DNA of 64,000 nucleotides, from assembly GCA_021796015.1 (NCBI GenBank), contig JAJYOT010000001.1:1-64000 (forward strand), written 5' to 3'. Below are positions 50,763 to 58,976 of this stretch, piece by piece. The DNA comes from a bacterium (GTDB lineage: Bacteria; Elusimicrobiota; Elusimicrobia; UBA1565; UBA9628). Under the pieces are notes generated by a model. It saw nothing but the letters and a program-made list of their open reading frames with translations. It searched no databases and was not told the origin of the DNA. The stretch's first letter is position 1, and the number at the start of each line of letters is the position of its first letter. The position numbers were made by a program, and so were the translations under genes.

Positions 50763-52934
50763 ATGAACCTTGATCTTCTCAACCCGGAGCAAGCGCGCGC
50801 GGTTCTTCATAAGGAAGGCCCGCTTTTGGTTTTAGCCGCGGCGGGAACGGGAAAAACGCGGGTCATCACCTACCGAATCGCGAGGTTAATTGAGGAAGGC
50901 GTCCCGCCCGAAAAAATTCTGGCCGTGACCTTCACCAACAAAGCCGCCGAGGAAATGCGGCAGCGTATCGAATCCTTAGCTCCGGGAAAGGGAAGCGCCG
51001 TCTGGGTTTTCACCTTTCATGGTTTTTGCGCGAAACTTTTGCGCCAGCACCACGAGTTGGCGAAACTAAGCCGTCATTTCACGATTTACGATCAATCGGA
51101 CCAGAAAAGGCTGATTACCGAGGCGATGAAAGAACTGGGCCTCGACAAGGAATCGGCCAAAGCCTCGATGTATGCCGGAATTATCTCCCGCGCCAAAGAC
51201 GATCTTCTGGACGCCGACTCCTACGCGATTTACGCCGAAACGACCATCGACGCGTCTCGAAAAACCGCCGCGAAGATCTACAGCATCTATCAAAAAAAGT
51301 TGGAAAATACCGGCGGGGTCGATTTTGGAGATTTGCTGCTGAAAGTCTGCTCTCTTTTAAAGGAACACCCCTCCATTCGGGAATACTACCAGGATTATTT
51401 TAGGCATATTCTCGTAGATGAGTATCAAGACACCAATCACGCTCAATACATCATCACCAAAACGCTCGCTTCCAAACATAAAAATTTGTGCGTGGTCGGA
51501 GACGACGATCAAAGCGTTTATTCCTGGCGAGGAGCCGATATCCGGAACATTTTGGAATTCGAGCGCGATTTTAAGGATACCGGCGTCGTCACTCTCGAGC
51601 AGAATTACCGCTCGACGAAACCCATCCTCGAAGCCGCGGGGCGGGTCATCCGCAACAACGGAAAGCGCAAATCAAAAACCTTGTGGACGCAAAAAGAAGG
51701 CGGAAACGCCATCCACGTCCAGGAACTGATGGATGAAAGAGAAGAAGCGTCCTGGGCCGTCCGCAGAATCGAGGAAGGAAAAAGGTCCGGGCATTCCCTT
51801 TCCGATTTCGCGATTTTTTACCGCACCAACGCGCAGAGCCGCTCCTTTGAAGAAGCCTTGCGCCGCGCCGGAATCAATTATCGCTTAATCGGAGCGATGC
51901 GCTTTTATCAAAGGCAGGAAATCAAGGACGCCTTGGCCTACGCGCGCGTGATTTTAAATCCCAAGGACGAAATCAGCCTCATGCGCATCGTCAATACGCC
52001 TCCCCGGGGCATCGGGAAAACCAGCCTTGAAAGAATTAAAGCCTACGCGAATTTTAAAAACCTCGGCGCCCTAGACTCTTTTAAAGCCGCATCCGATATC
52101 GAGAGCTTAACCCCTTCCTGCCGCAGGTCTCTGAAAGAACTGAGCTCCTTTCTCGAAAGGATGCAGGCCGATTTGCCGTCTTTATCCGCGGGAGCGGCGA
52201 TGGCGCGCATTCTGGAAGAATCTCAATATCTATCCTGGCTGGAAAAAGAATGCGAAACCGATCTCGAGGCGGCGTCCAGGCTCGCCAACGTTCAAGAACT
52301 TTTAAACTCGGTCAAGGAATATGAAGAAAGAAGGCAGGCCGCCGGTTCCCCCCTCAGTCTCGGCCAATATTTGGAAGAAATCTCCCTTCAGACCGACCGC
52401 GACGAGACTCCGGGAGGCGAGGAAGCCGTAACCCTCATGACCATTCATCTCGCCAAGGGTCTTGAGTTTCCCGTCGTTTTTCTAACCGGCCTTGAGGAAG
52501 GTTTGTTTCCCATCGGCTCGAACAATTCTTCCGCGGAAGAACTCGAGGAAGAAAGACGCCTTTGTTACGTCGGCATGACGCGCGCCAAAGAAATGCTGTA
52601 TTTGACCCATGCCTCGACCCGCCGCGTCTTCGGCCAAACTTATTCGAACATCCCTTCTCGATTCATCATGGAAGCGCGCGTCGAAGGCGAATTTTCAAGC
52701 CCCCGAAAAAGGCCGCTCGCGACGCCCGCCTCCGCATTCCAAAACCCGAACATCCCCGCGCAGAGAATGGGAGCCTCGCTCAGAGTCGGTTCCCGGGTCC
52801 GGCATCCGCTCTTTGGAACGGGAGAAGTGCTGGAAAAATCCGGCAGCGGCGAAACCGCCAAGGCCCTCATCCGATTTCAAAACGGCCGAATCGCCAAACT
52901 CGTTTTGCGCTACGCGCCGCTGGAGGTCATTTAA
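50763..52934 (+). CDS. pcrA: UvrD/PcrA-type DNA helicase
   Basis: 723 aa from ATG 50763; an earlier ATG at 50727 precedes the promoter. Superfamily 1A 3'-5' helicase for nucleotide excision repair and clearing of replication conflicts. Motifs: LNPEQARAV (Q motif), Walker A AAAGTGKT with K31, VTFTNKAAEEM, VDEYQDTNHAQY, VGDDDQSVYSWRGAD, LEQNYRS, VTLMTIHLAKGLEFPVVF, and RRLCYVGMTRAKE. The C-terminal Tudor-like segment for RNA polymerase binding is present (VGSRVRHPLFGTGEVLEKSG). It overlaps gatC by one base, which is unusual. Confidence 0.95.
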   Translation: MNLDLLNPEQARAVLHKEGPLLVLAAAGTGKTRVITYRIARLIEEGVPPEKILAVTFTNKAAEEMRQRIESLAPGKGSAVWVFTFHGFCAKLLRQHHELAKLSRHFTIYDQSDQKRLITEAMKELGLDKESAKASMYAGIISRAKDDLLDADSYAIYAETTIDASRKTAAKIYSIYQKKLENTGGVDFGDLLLKVCSLLKEHPSIREYYQDYFRHILVDEYQDTNHAQYIITKTLASKHKNLCVVGDDDQSVYSWRGADIRNILEFERDFKDTGVVTLEQNYRSTKPILEAAGRVIRNNGKRKSKTLWTQKEGGNAIHVQELMDEREEASWAVRRIEEGKRSGHSLSDFAIFYRTNAQSRSFEEALRRAGINYRLIGAMRFYQRQEIKDALAYARVILNPKDEISLMRIVNTPPRGIGKTSLERIKAYANFKNLGALDSFKAASDIESLTPSCRRSLKELSSFLERMQADLPSLSAGAAMARILEESQYLSWLEKECETDLEAASRLANVQELLNSVKEYEERRQAAGSPLSLGQYLEEISLQTDRDETPGGEEAVTLMTIHLAKGLEFPVVFLTGLEEGLFPIGSNNSSAEELEEERRLCYVGMTRAKEMLYLTHASTRRVFGQTYSNIPSRFIMEARVEGEFSSPRKRPLATPASAFQNPNIPAQRMGASLRVGSRVRHPLFGTGEVLEKSGSGETAKALIRFQNGRIAKLVLRYAPLEVI

Positions 52935-53233
52935 TGGAAAAATCCTCTTCGATCACGGAAGAAGACGTCCGCAAAATCGCGGCCTTGGCCAAACTCTCAT
53001 TAACTCCCGAGGAAATCTCCCGATATCAATCTCAATTCGTGAAAATCCTCGACTCCATCGCGCAGTTGTCGCGCTTAAACGTCGAGAACGTGCCGCCGAC
53101 CTCATCCGTTTTGGGCCTCAAGAACGCCTTCCGGGAAGACCAGGCGGTTCCGTTTGAAAAAAACCACGCCTTAATCGACAACGCTCCGGAAAAAGACGGG
53201 CCTTTTTTCAAGGTTCCAAAAATAATCGAATGA
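52934..53233 (+). CDS. gatC: Aspartyl/glutamyl-tRNA amidotransferase subunit C
   Basis: 99 aa, start overlapping the pcrA stop (TAATG). Small subunit that clamps GatA and GatB. Sequence is standard: ITEEDVRKIAALAKLSLTPEEISRYQSQFVKILDSIAQLSRLNVENVPPTSSVLGLKNAFREDQ. Its stop overlaps the gatA start by four bases. A much longer frame running upstream through pcrA is not real coding sequence. Confidence 0.95.
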   Translation: MEKSSSITEEDVRKIAALAKLSLTPEEISRYQSQFVKILDSIAQLSRLNVENVPPTSSVLGLKNAFREDQAVPFEKNHALIDNAPEKDGPFFKVPKIIE

Positions 53234-54684
53234 AAAATCTTACTTCGCTTTCCGCGTCAAAAATCGCCCAAGAGGTCTCCTCCGGAAATCTCAAGGCCGA
53301 GGACGTCGCCCAAGCGCATCTTGACCGCGTCAAAACCGAAGACCCCAAGGTCAAAGCCTTCATCACGCTCTTGGAGGAAAAGGCCCTCTTTTCCGCCCGC
53401 GAAATCGACTTAAAAAGAGCTCAAGGGAAAAAACTCGGGAAACTGGCCGGAGTTCCCATCGCGGTCAAGGACAATATTTTAGTCGAGGGCGTCGAAACCA
53501 CTTGCGCCTCCAAAATTCTCAAGGGCTTTAAAGCGCCTTATGACGCGACCATCGTCGAAAAACTCAAAAAAGAAGACGCCGTCATCCTCGGGAAAACCAA
53601 TCTCGATGAATTCGCGATGGGGTCCTCCAATGAAAACTCCGCTTTCTTTAAGACCAAAAACCCGTGGAACTTGGAGACGGTCCCAGGCGGCTCCTCCGGC
53701 GGTTCGGCGGCCGCGGTCGCGGCTAAAATGGCGCCTTTGTCCTTGGGCTCCGACACCGGAGGCTCGATTAGGCAACCGGCTTCCTTTTGCGGACTCGTAG
53801 GCATTAAACCGACCTACGGTCTTGTCTCGAGATACGGCCTCATCGCGTTCGCGTCGTCTCTCGATCAAATCGGCCCTATGGCCAGGAACGTTGAAGATAC
53901 CGCGCTTCTTCTTTCCTCCATTGCGGGACACGATCCCAAGGATTCAACTTCCGCGCCCCAGGCTCAAAACCATTTTTCAGGAATGCCGCTTGAAAGCATT
54001 CGCGGACTTAAAATCGGAATGCCGAGAGAATATTTTGCCGACGGTCTTGACCCCGAGGTTCGAAAATCCGTTTTGGACGCCGTGAACAATCTTAAAACCA
54101 TGGGCGCCGAGATCAAAGAAGTCACGCTTCCGCACACTTCTTACGCGGTCGCGACGTATTACATCATCGCGCCGTCGGAGGCCGCCTCCAATCTCGCTCG
54201 CTTTGACGGAGTCCGCTACGGTCACCGCGCGCAAAACGTAAAAAGCCTTTCGGAGCTTTACGAAAAAAGCCGCGGCGAGGGTTTCGGGCCCGAGGTCAAA
54301 AGGCGCATCATGCTGGGAACCTACGCCTTGAGCTCCGGCTACTACGACGCCTATTATAACCGGGCTCAAAAAGCGCGAACCCTGATTTCAAGGGATTTTG
54401 AAAACGTTTTTAAGGAAGTTGATTTTCTGGCGACCCCCACCGCCCCTTCCGTCGCCTTTAAATTCGGCGAAAAATCGGCCGATCCGGTGGCGATGTATTT
54501 GTCGGACATCTTTACCATTCCGTCGAATTTAGCCGGCAACGCGAGTTTGTCCATTCCCTGCGGGCTCAACAAAGACCGTTTGCCCATCGGTCTTCAGCTG
54601 ATCGCTCCCGCTTTTGAAGACGAGAAATTATTGTCTCTCGCGGCAGCCGTTGAAAAGGCCGTCAATTTTCCGCAACTGAACTAA
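53230..54684 (+). CDS. gatA: Aspartyl/glutamyl-tRNA amidotransferase subunit A
   Basis: 484 aa. Releases ammonia from glutamine and channels it to GatB, so that misacylated Glu-tRNA(Gln) or Asp-tRNA(Asn) becomes Gln- or Asn-tRNA. The amidase triad is intact: K80 in PIAVKDNI, cis-Ser S155 in PGGSSGGSA, and nucleophile S179 in SDTGGSIRQPA. Length and C-terminus (PCGLNKDRLPIGLQLIAPAFEDEKLL) are normal. Overlaps gatC by four bases and the nudix gene by one. Confidence 0.97.
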   Translation: MKNLTSLSASKIAQEVSSGNLKAEDVAQAHLDRVKTEDPKVKAFITLLEEKALFSAREIDLKRAQGKKLGKLAGVPIAVKDNILVEGVETTCASKILKGFKAPYDATIVEKLKKEDAVILGKTNLDEFAMGSSNENSAFFKTKNPWNLETVPGGSSGGSAAAVAAKMAPLSLGSDTGGSIRQPASFCGLVGIKPTYGLVSRYGLIAFASSLDQIGPMARNVEDTALLLSSIAGHDPKDSTSAPQAQNHFSGMPLESIRGLKIGMPREYFADGLDPEVRKSVLDAVNNLKTMGAEIKEVTLPHTSYAVATYYIIAPSEAASNLARFDGVRYGHRAQNVKSLSELYEKSRGEGFGPEVKRRIMLGTYALSSGYYDAYYNRAQKARTLISRDFENVFKEVDFLATPTAPSVAFKFGEKSADPVAMYLSDIFTIPSNLAGNASLSIPCGLNKDRLPIGLQLIAPAFEDEKLLSLAAAVEKAVNFPQLN

Positions 54685-55088
54685 TGGCCCTTAAAGAAAG
54701 AGCGGCAGGCGGAATTTTAAGCAAAAATGGAAAATTGATGTTGGTCCGCGTAAAAAACCTGATGGGCCAAAAAGTTTGGACCTTTCCCAAGGGTCATATC
54801 GAAAGAAATGAAACGCCGAAAGCGGCCGCTCTGAGGGAAGTGTGGGAAGAAACCGGATGGGAATGCGAAATCATCCGTCCGTTGTTTACCGCCCGCTACG
54901 ACTTTAAAAGAAACGAAAAGCCCGTCTCCAAAACCGTGCGCTGGTATTTGATGAAACCGCTTTTAAAATCAGGGAAACCGATGGCGGGAGAAATTTTTTC
55001 GGCTCGATGGGTGAGCCCCAAGGTCGCGAGCGAAAGACTGAAATACGAGTCGGATCTCAAACTTCTGAAAATTTGGAAAAAATTATGA
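54684..55088 (+). CDS. NUDIX hydrolase
   Basis: 134 aa between gatA (TAATG overlap) and gatB. The Nudix box is complete: GHIERNETPKAAALREVWEETGWE, with the metal-binding REVWEE. KVWTFPKGHIE and the size resemble the diadenosine-tetraphosphate/MutT-like branch, which removes Ap4A or oxidised nucleotides. Ap4A is a by-product of aminoacyl-tRNA synthetases, so placement inside a tRNA-amidation operon is suggestive. No signal peptide. Confidence 0.88.
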   Translation: MALKERAAGGILSKNGKLMLVRVKNLMGQKVWTFPKGHIERNETPKAAALREVWEETGWECEIIRPLFTARYDFKRNEKPVSKTVRWYLMKPLLKSGKPMAGEIFSARWVSPKVASERLKYESDLKLLKIWKKL

Positions 55089-55139
55089 CTGAGCCTAAGC
55101 GAAGAAATGGTTGCTTCAACGGTCTCATGGAAAGAAACC

Positions 55140-56564
55140 ATGAATGAATCCTTTGAAATGGTGGTGGGACTCGAGGTCCACGTTCAGCTCGATACCGAGA
55201 CGAAACTTTTCTGCGCCTGCTCTAACGACGGTTTTGGCGCGGTTCCCAACAGCCGGGTTTGTCCGGTCTGCACCGGCCAACCCGGGGCGCTTCCGGTCTT
55301 AAACAAAAAAGCCGTCGAACTCGCCTTTAAAGCGGCTCTGGCTTTAAACGGAAAGCTAGCGCATCAATCCATTTTCGCCAGAAAAAATTATTTTTATCCC
55401 GACCTCCCCAAGGCCTATCAAATCTCCCAATACGACGAGCCCTTTTGCCTCGGCGGAGAAGTTCCCTTGCGCCTCAAGGACGGGAAAACGAAAATCGTCC
55501 CCCTCGCCCGTATTCACATGGAGGAAGACGCGGGCAAACTTCTCCATGCCGTAGGTTCGCAAGCGCTGAACCACTCACTGGTTGATTTCAACCGCGGCGG
55601 CGTGCCCTTGATTGAAATCGTCTCGAAACCCGAAATTTTTTCAAGCGACGAGGCCTACGCTTATCTGACGAGCCTCAAGGAAATTCTCCAATACGCCCGC
55701 GCCTCTTCCTGCGACATGGAAAAAGGCGAGATGCGCTGCGACGCCAACATCTCTTTAAAGCCGAAAGGCCAGACAAAACTCGGCACTCGGGCGGAAATCA
55801 AAAACCTCAATTCATTTAAGAACGTCAAGGACGCCTTGGAATACGAGTTTCTCCGCCAATCCGATATTCTCGCTTCCGGCGGGAAAATCATTCAAGAAAC
55901 GCGCCTTTGGAATGGGAAGGAAACCGTTTCGATGCGCTCGAAAGAAGAAGCCCACGATTACCGCTATTTTCCCGATCCCGATTTGGTTCCCATCGATCTT
56001 TCACCGGAATGGATTGCAAAACTCGAGTCGGAAATTTCCGAGCTTCCCCAAGCGCGAAGAGAGCGTTTTGTCTCCGATTACCATTTATCCCCCTATGAAG
56101 CCGAGGTCTTGGTCGCCGACCAAACCGTTTCTGATTATTTTATTCAAGTCTTAAAACTGCCCGAAGCTCAAAATAGCGCCGGGTTATTGGCTAAACTGAT
56201 CATGAATATTCCTGATTTTTCTCCCATTCCCGCGGAACAAATGGCGTCTTTAATCCATCTTTGCGCTCAAAAGACTATCACTCTCAATCAAGCTAAAGAA
56301 CTCTATCCTGAAATTCACCAATCAAAAAAAGACCCCAAAGTCTTGGTTAAAGAAAAAGGCCTGGCTCAAGTCTTGGATGAGAAAATTTTAAGAGATTGGG
56401 TTAAGGAAGCTTTGGCCGCAAACCCACAGGCGATATCAGATGTCAAGGGCGGAAAAAAACAAGCTGTAGGAGCCTTGGTTGGAGCAGTGATGAAACTCTC
56501 CAAGGGAAAAGCCAATCCCGCATTAGTCAACAAACTCATATTCGAGGGGATTGACAAAGCTTAA
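55140..56564 (+). CDS. gatB: Aspartyl/glutamyl-tRNA amidotransferase subunit B
   Basis: 474 aa from ATG 55140 (GGAAAG eight bases upstream); ATG 55107 would add 11 residues before the conserved MVVGLEVHVQL. Phosphorylates and amidates the misacylated tRNA. Typical motifs: RVCPVCTGQPGALPVLN, KNYFYPDLPKAYQISQYD, RIHMEEDAGKLLH, DFNRGGVPLIEIVSKPE, MRCDANISLKPKG, EIKNLNSFKNV, and HDYRYFPDPDL. Helical and YqeY-like C-terminus present. The zinc ligands (C in FCACSN and the VCPVC motif) are intact. Confidence 0.96.
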   Translation: MNESFEMVVGLEVHVQLDTETKLFCACSNDGFGAVPNSRVCPVCTGQPGALPVLNKKAVELAFKAALALNGKLAHQSIFARKNYFYPDLPKAYQISQYDEPFCLGGEVPLRLKDGKTKIVPLARIHMEEDAGKLLHAVGSQALNHSLVDFNRGGVPLIEIVSKPEIFSSDEAYAYLTSLKEILQYARASSCDMEKGEMRCDANISLKPKGQTKLGTRAEIKNLNSFKNVKDALEYEFLRQSDILASGGKIIQETRLWNGKETVSMRSKEEAHDYRYFPDPDLVPIDLSPEWIAKLESEISELPQARRERFVSDYHLSPYEAEVLVADQTVSDYFIQVLKLPEAQNSAGLLAKLIMNIPDFSPIPAEQMASLIHLCAQKTITLNQAKELYPEIHQSKKDPKVLVKEKGLAQVLDEKILRDWVKEALAANPQAISDVKGGKKQAVGALVGAVMKLSKGKANPALVNKLIFEGIDKA

Positions 56565-56668
56565 TTTTAGGGATATACTTTTTTAGCAGTAATGTCATGG
56601 GTGACAGAATTCGCCGATACGGCTATTTTTCCCCGTGATCTATTATAACGGCGAAAAGGGGGCATACC

Positions 56669-57130
56669 ATGAATGAAACAAAAACAGTAAAAGGAGCGCG
56701 CGCTTCGGGATTCACGCTCATCGAACTCATGATCGTGGTCGCTATTATTGGTATCTTGGCGGCTATCGCCATACCGAAGTTCGCAAACCTCATCAGGCAG
56801 TCTCAGGAAGGAGCGACGAAGGGGAACTTGTCCGGCATCCGCTCGGCCTTGAGCATCTATTACGGAGACAACACCGGGGTTTATCCCACGGATCTCCCGG
56901 GGCTCACGGTCCAGGGGAAATACTTAGCCACAATCCCCAACGTAACCGTTCCTCCGTATCATACAGCTACGTCCTTAGACACCAATCAGACCGGCGGCGG
57001 CGGCCCTGGAGCGGCAGCCGATACGGGTTACTGGCTCTACGACAGCGCTTCGACCGATGGAAATTACGGCGGCGTGTGGGTTGATTGCACGCACACCGAT
57101 ACCCACGGAACGACCTGGACGACTTACTAA
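56669..57130 (+). CDS. Type IV pilin / pseudopilin
   Basis: 153 aa. Prepilin leader of 14 residues ending in G, then FTLIELMIVVAIIGILAAIAIPKF with the conserved E5 and N-terminal phenylalanine methylated by PilD. After the helix, GNLSGIRSALSIYYGDNTGVYPTDL is the GspG/major-pilin-like pattern, and the C-terminal part is Gly/Thr-rich with a single Cys. AAGGGGG stands before ATG. No other pilus gene is adjacent; a lone pilin fits organisms with many scattered pilin copies. Confidence 0.93.
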   Translation: MNETKTVKGARASGFTLIELMIVVAIIGILAAIAIPKFANLIRQSQEGATKGNLSGIRSALSIYYGDNTGVYPTDLPGLTVQGKYLATIPNVTVPPYHTATSLDTNQTGGGGPGAAADTGYWLYDSASTDGNYGGVWVDCTHTDTHGTTWTTY

Positions 57131-57150
57131 TTCTTACCGTGTCGCATCTC

Positions 57151-57177
57151 AAGGGCCCCTCTGCATGAGGGGCCCTT
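57151..57177 (+). terminator. Terminator hairpin after pilin gene
   Basis: Ten-base stem AAGGGCCCCT / AGGGGCCCTT with loop CTGCATG, followed by CCTCTT. T-tract is weak, stem is strong. Confidence 0.75.
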
Positions 57178-57192
57178 CCTCTTGGACTCAAG

Positions 57193-58002
57193 ATGCCCAA
57201 ATCTCTCACGACCCCAATAAGTCGTCTCCATATCACGCATTGGGGCGGGCAGGGTCTTCCCGTCCTTTTAGTTCACGGACTCGCCGGCAGCGTCGCTTGG
57301 TGGGACAAGGCGGCGCCTCTCCTCAGTTCTCATTTTGAAGTCGCGGCGTTGGATCTTCTGGGACACGGCGACAGCGCCTGGGCTCAAGACGGACATTATA
57401 CGACTCAGCTGTTATTATCGAACATCGAGGAAGCTCGGAAATTTCTCAATTGGGACAAATTTCTCTTGGTCGGGCATTCCTTGGGCGCCCGCATTAGCGT
57501 CGAATACGCCGCGAGTTACAGCTCCGCTTTGGAAGGCCTTGTCGCGATTGATTTCATGCCTCATGTTAAGGAATCGAGCCCGCGTTTTTCAAAATTGGCG
57601 AAGCTCCGGCAACCCGTTTTTTCAAATGAAGAGGCGATGATCAGCCGTTTTCATCTTCAGCCGCGAGAGACGACTCTTCCGGAAAAAGACATGCGAGAAT
57701 TAGCGGGGAAATTAATCAAACCTTGGGAAAACGGATTTACCTGGAAATGCGATTGGCGGGCTTTTTTAACCCGTTATGATTCCGTTTGGCCGCTTTTACC
57801 CCGAATTCAAGCGCCCAGCCTCATGGTCCGCGGACAATTGAGCCCCATTATGGATCAAAACGACATTCGAGAAGTTTGCCGGCAAACTTCCAAGAGCGAA
57901 AGCTTGGAAATTCCGAGCGCCTATCATCATGTGCCCTTGGACGCCCCTGAAAAGACGGTCGAGGCCATTCTCCATTTCACCCGCAAACTCGCCACCCTAT
58001 GA
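57193..58002 (+). CDS. Alpha/beta hydrolase
   Basis: 269 aa. Motifs: VLLVHGLAGSVAWWDKAAPLL (oxyanion HG), LDLLGHGDSAW, nucleophile elbow VGHSLGARIS, acid near the strand SLMVRGQLSP, and late histidine in AYHHVPLDAPEKTV. Pattern fits the general alpha/beta hydrolase family of esterases and C-C hydrolases. The start lies 16 bases after the pilin terminator. The next gene, a Nudix hydrolase, overlaps by four bases, so they are co-expressed. Confidence 0.87.
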   Translation: MPKSLTTPISRLHITHWGGQGLPVLLVHGLAGSVAWWDKAAPLLSSHFEVAALDLLGHGDSAWAQDGHYTTQLLLSNIEEARKFLNWDKFLLVGHSLGARISVEYAASYSSALEGLVAIDFMPHVKESSPRFSKLAKLRQPVFSNEEAMISRFHLQPRETTLPEKDMRELAGKLIKPWENGFTWKCDWRAFLTRYDSVWPLLPRIQAPSLMVRGQLSPIMDQNDIREVCRQTSKSESLEIPSAYHHVPLDAPEKTVEAILHFTRKLATL

Positions 58003-58442
58003 CGCCTTCCCATTTCGTCGCCACCGGATATGTCGTTAAAGACGGAAAAACGCTTCTTTTGCTTCACAAGAAGCTGGGATTTTGGCTCCCCCCGGGCGGG
58101 CATATTGAGGATGGCGAAACCCCGGTTGAGGCGTTGTTAAGGGAAGTCCGCGAGGAAACCGGACTGAGCGTCAAAATTATCTCGCCTCTTATTTCCCCGC
58201 CTCCCAAGGAAAAAGACGTTTCTTTTCTTCACACGCCCAATCATTTCCAGGTGGAAACGCTTCCGGGACACGGAATTCATTTCGATCTCGTCTATTTTTG
58301 CAAGCCCATCGGAGGCCGGGAAAAATTTTCAACCCAGGAAAGCCGCGGCATGAAATGGTTCTCGCCCCAAGACCTGTCCTCTCTCGAAATACGCGACGAA
58401 GTCAGGCGCGTAGCTCTAAAAGCAATCGCGCATGTGGAATAG
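57999..58442 (+). CDS. NUDIX hydrolase
   Basis: 147 aa, start overlapping the hydrolase stop (ATGA). Nudix box GHIEDGETPVEALLREVREETGLS is complete, preceded by KLGFWLPPGGHIE. HLQV-like FHVETLP and a short C-terminal helix agree with small cytoplasmic Nudix enzymes acting on nucleotides. This is a second, distinct Nudix protein; it is not a copy of the one in the gat operon. Confidence 0.88.
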   Translation: MTPSHFVATGYVVKDGKTLLLLHKKLGFWLPPGGHIEDGETPVEALLREVREETGLSVKIISPLISPPPKEKDVSFLHTPNHFQVETLPGHGIHFDLVYFCKPIGGREKFSTQESRGMKWFSPQDLSSLEIRDEVRRVALKAIAHVE

Positions 58443-58522
58443 CCGCCCGGCTTTCGCCGAGGCGCAACCGCTCATGGAACAAATTCGCCTCTTGAGCCGT
58501 ATATATTAATAGTTGCGGCCGG

Positions 58523-58552
58523 TTGTCGTCCGATGAGGACGAATGTTATAAT
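58523..58552 (+). promoter_or_regulatory. Promoter with central inverted repeat
   Basis: TTGTCG (58523-58528), 18 bases, TATAAT (58547-58552) preceded by TGT. The spacer contains CGTCC-GATGA-GGACG (58527-58541), a perfect five-base inverted repeat that could be an operator. Confidence 0.6.
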
Positions 58553-58565
58553 GGAGGTGGAAATT

Positions 58566-58949
58566 ATGCTGGAAAAAGATGCCATGGATATCTTGCTCAA
58601 ATTTCTCGACAATAAAGCGCGCGAGGCGGAGGAAGAAGTGACCCAAAAGGGGGTCCTTTCGGATGACAAAGCCATTCCTCTGATCCTCAAAACGCAGTTT
58701 AATCATATCGCGCACCTTGAAACGGCCGTGGATCAAAAATTCGATCAAGTGGATAAGCGTTTTGAGCAAGTAGATAGGCGTTTTGAGCAAGTAGATAGGC
58801 GTTTTGAACAAATCCGCGCCGAGTTCAGGACGGAAATCGGAGAAGTCAAAACGGAAATGAACCGGCGCTTTGAGCGAATGGAACGGCATCTGCTCGGCGG
58901 CTTTGCCGTATTGGGCTTTTTGATGACCGTCTTCCGCTTCCTGCGCTAG
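58566..58949 (+). CDS. Small coiled-coil protein with C-terminal membrane anchor
   Basis: 127 aa from ATG 58566 (GGAGG 8-9 bases upstream); an ATG at 58533 lies before the -10 box. Residues about 55-100 are heptad repeats (FDQVDKR, FEQVDRR, FEQVDRR, FEQIRAE), a parallel coiled coil, and the end is a transmembrane helix (LLGGFAVLGFLMTVFRFLR). The topology is that of tail-anchored bacterial coiled-coil proteins of unknown function, often near nucleases or transport genes. It lies in front of gcvT without obvious link. Confidence 0.72.
   Translation: MLEKDAMDILLKFLDNKAREAEEEVTQKGVLSDDKAIPLILKTQFNHIAHLETAVDQKFDQVDKRFEQVDRRFEQVDRRFEQIRAEFRTEIGEVKTEMNRRFERMERHLLGGFAVLGFLMTVFRFLR
58757..58798 (+). 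repeat. Two perfect 21-bp tandem repeats inside the coiled-coil gene
   Basis: Units 58757-58777 and 58778-58798 are identical; a third, degenerate unit follows and one precedes. Each encodes one seven-residue heptad (RFEQVDR), so loss or gain of units keeps the frame and would lengthen or shorten the coiled coil. Confidence 0.85.
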
Positions 58950-58976
58950 CGCAGCATTTTTTGCTAATCTAAAGTA

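Noticed and set aside
52562..52933. Long N-terminal extension of gatC running through pcrA
   Set aside because: It lies in another frame of the conserved helicase gene; the GatC family starts at about the ATG that overlaps the pcrA stop.
58527..58560. Hammerhead-ribozyme-like CGATGAG...GAA
   Set aside because: The core CUGAUGA plus GAAA with three stems cannot be formed; the bases are explained by a five-base operator-like palindrome in a promoter.
58950..58976. Glycine riboswitch before gcvT
   Set aside because: Only 27 bases separate gcvT from the gene before it and none of the conserved aptamer sequence is there.
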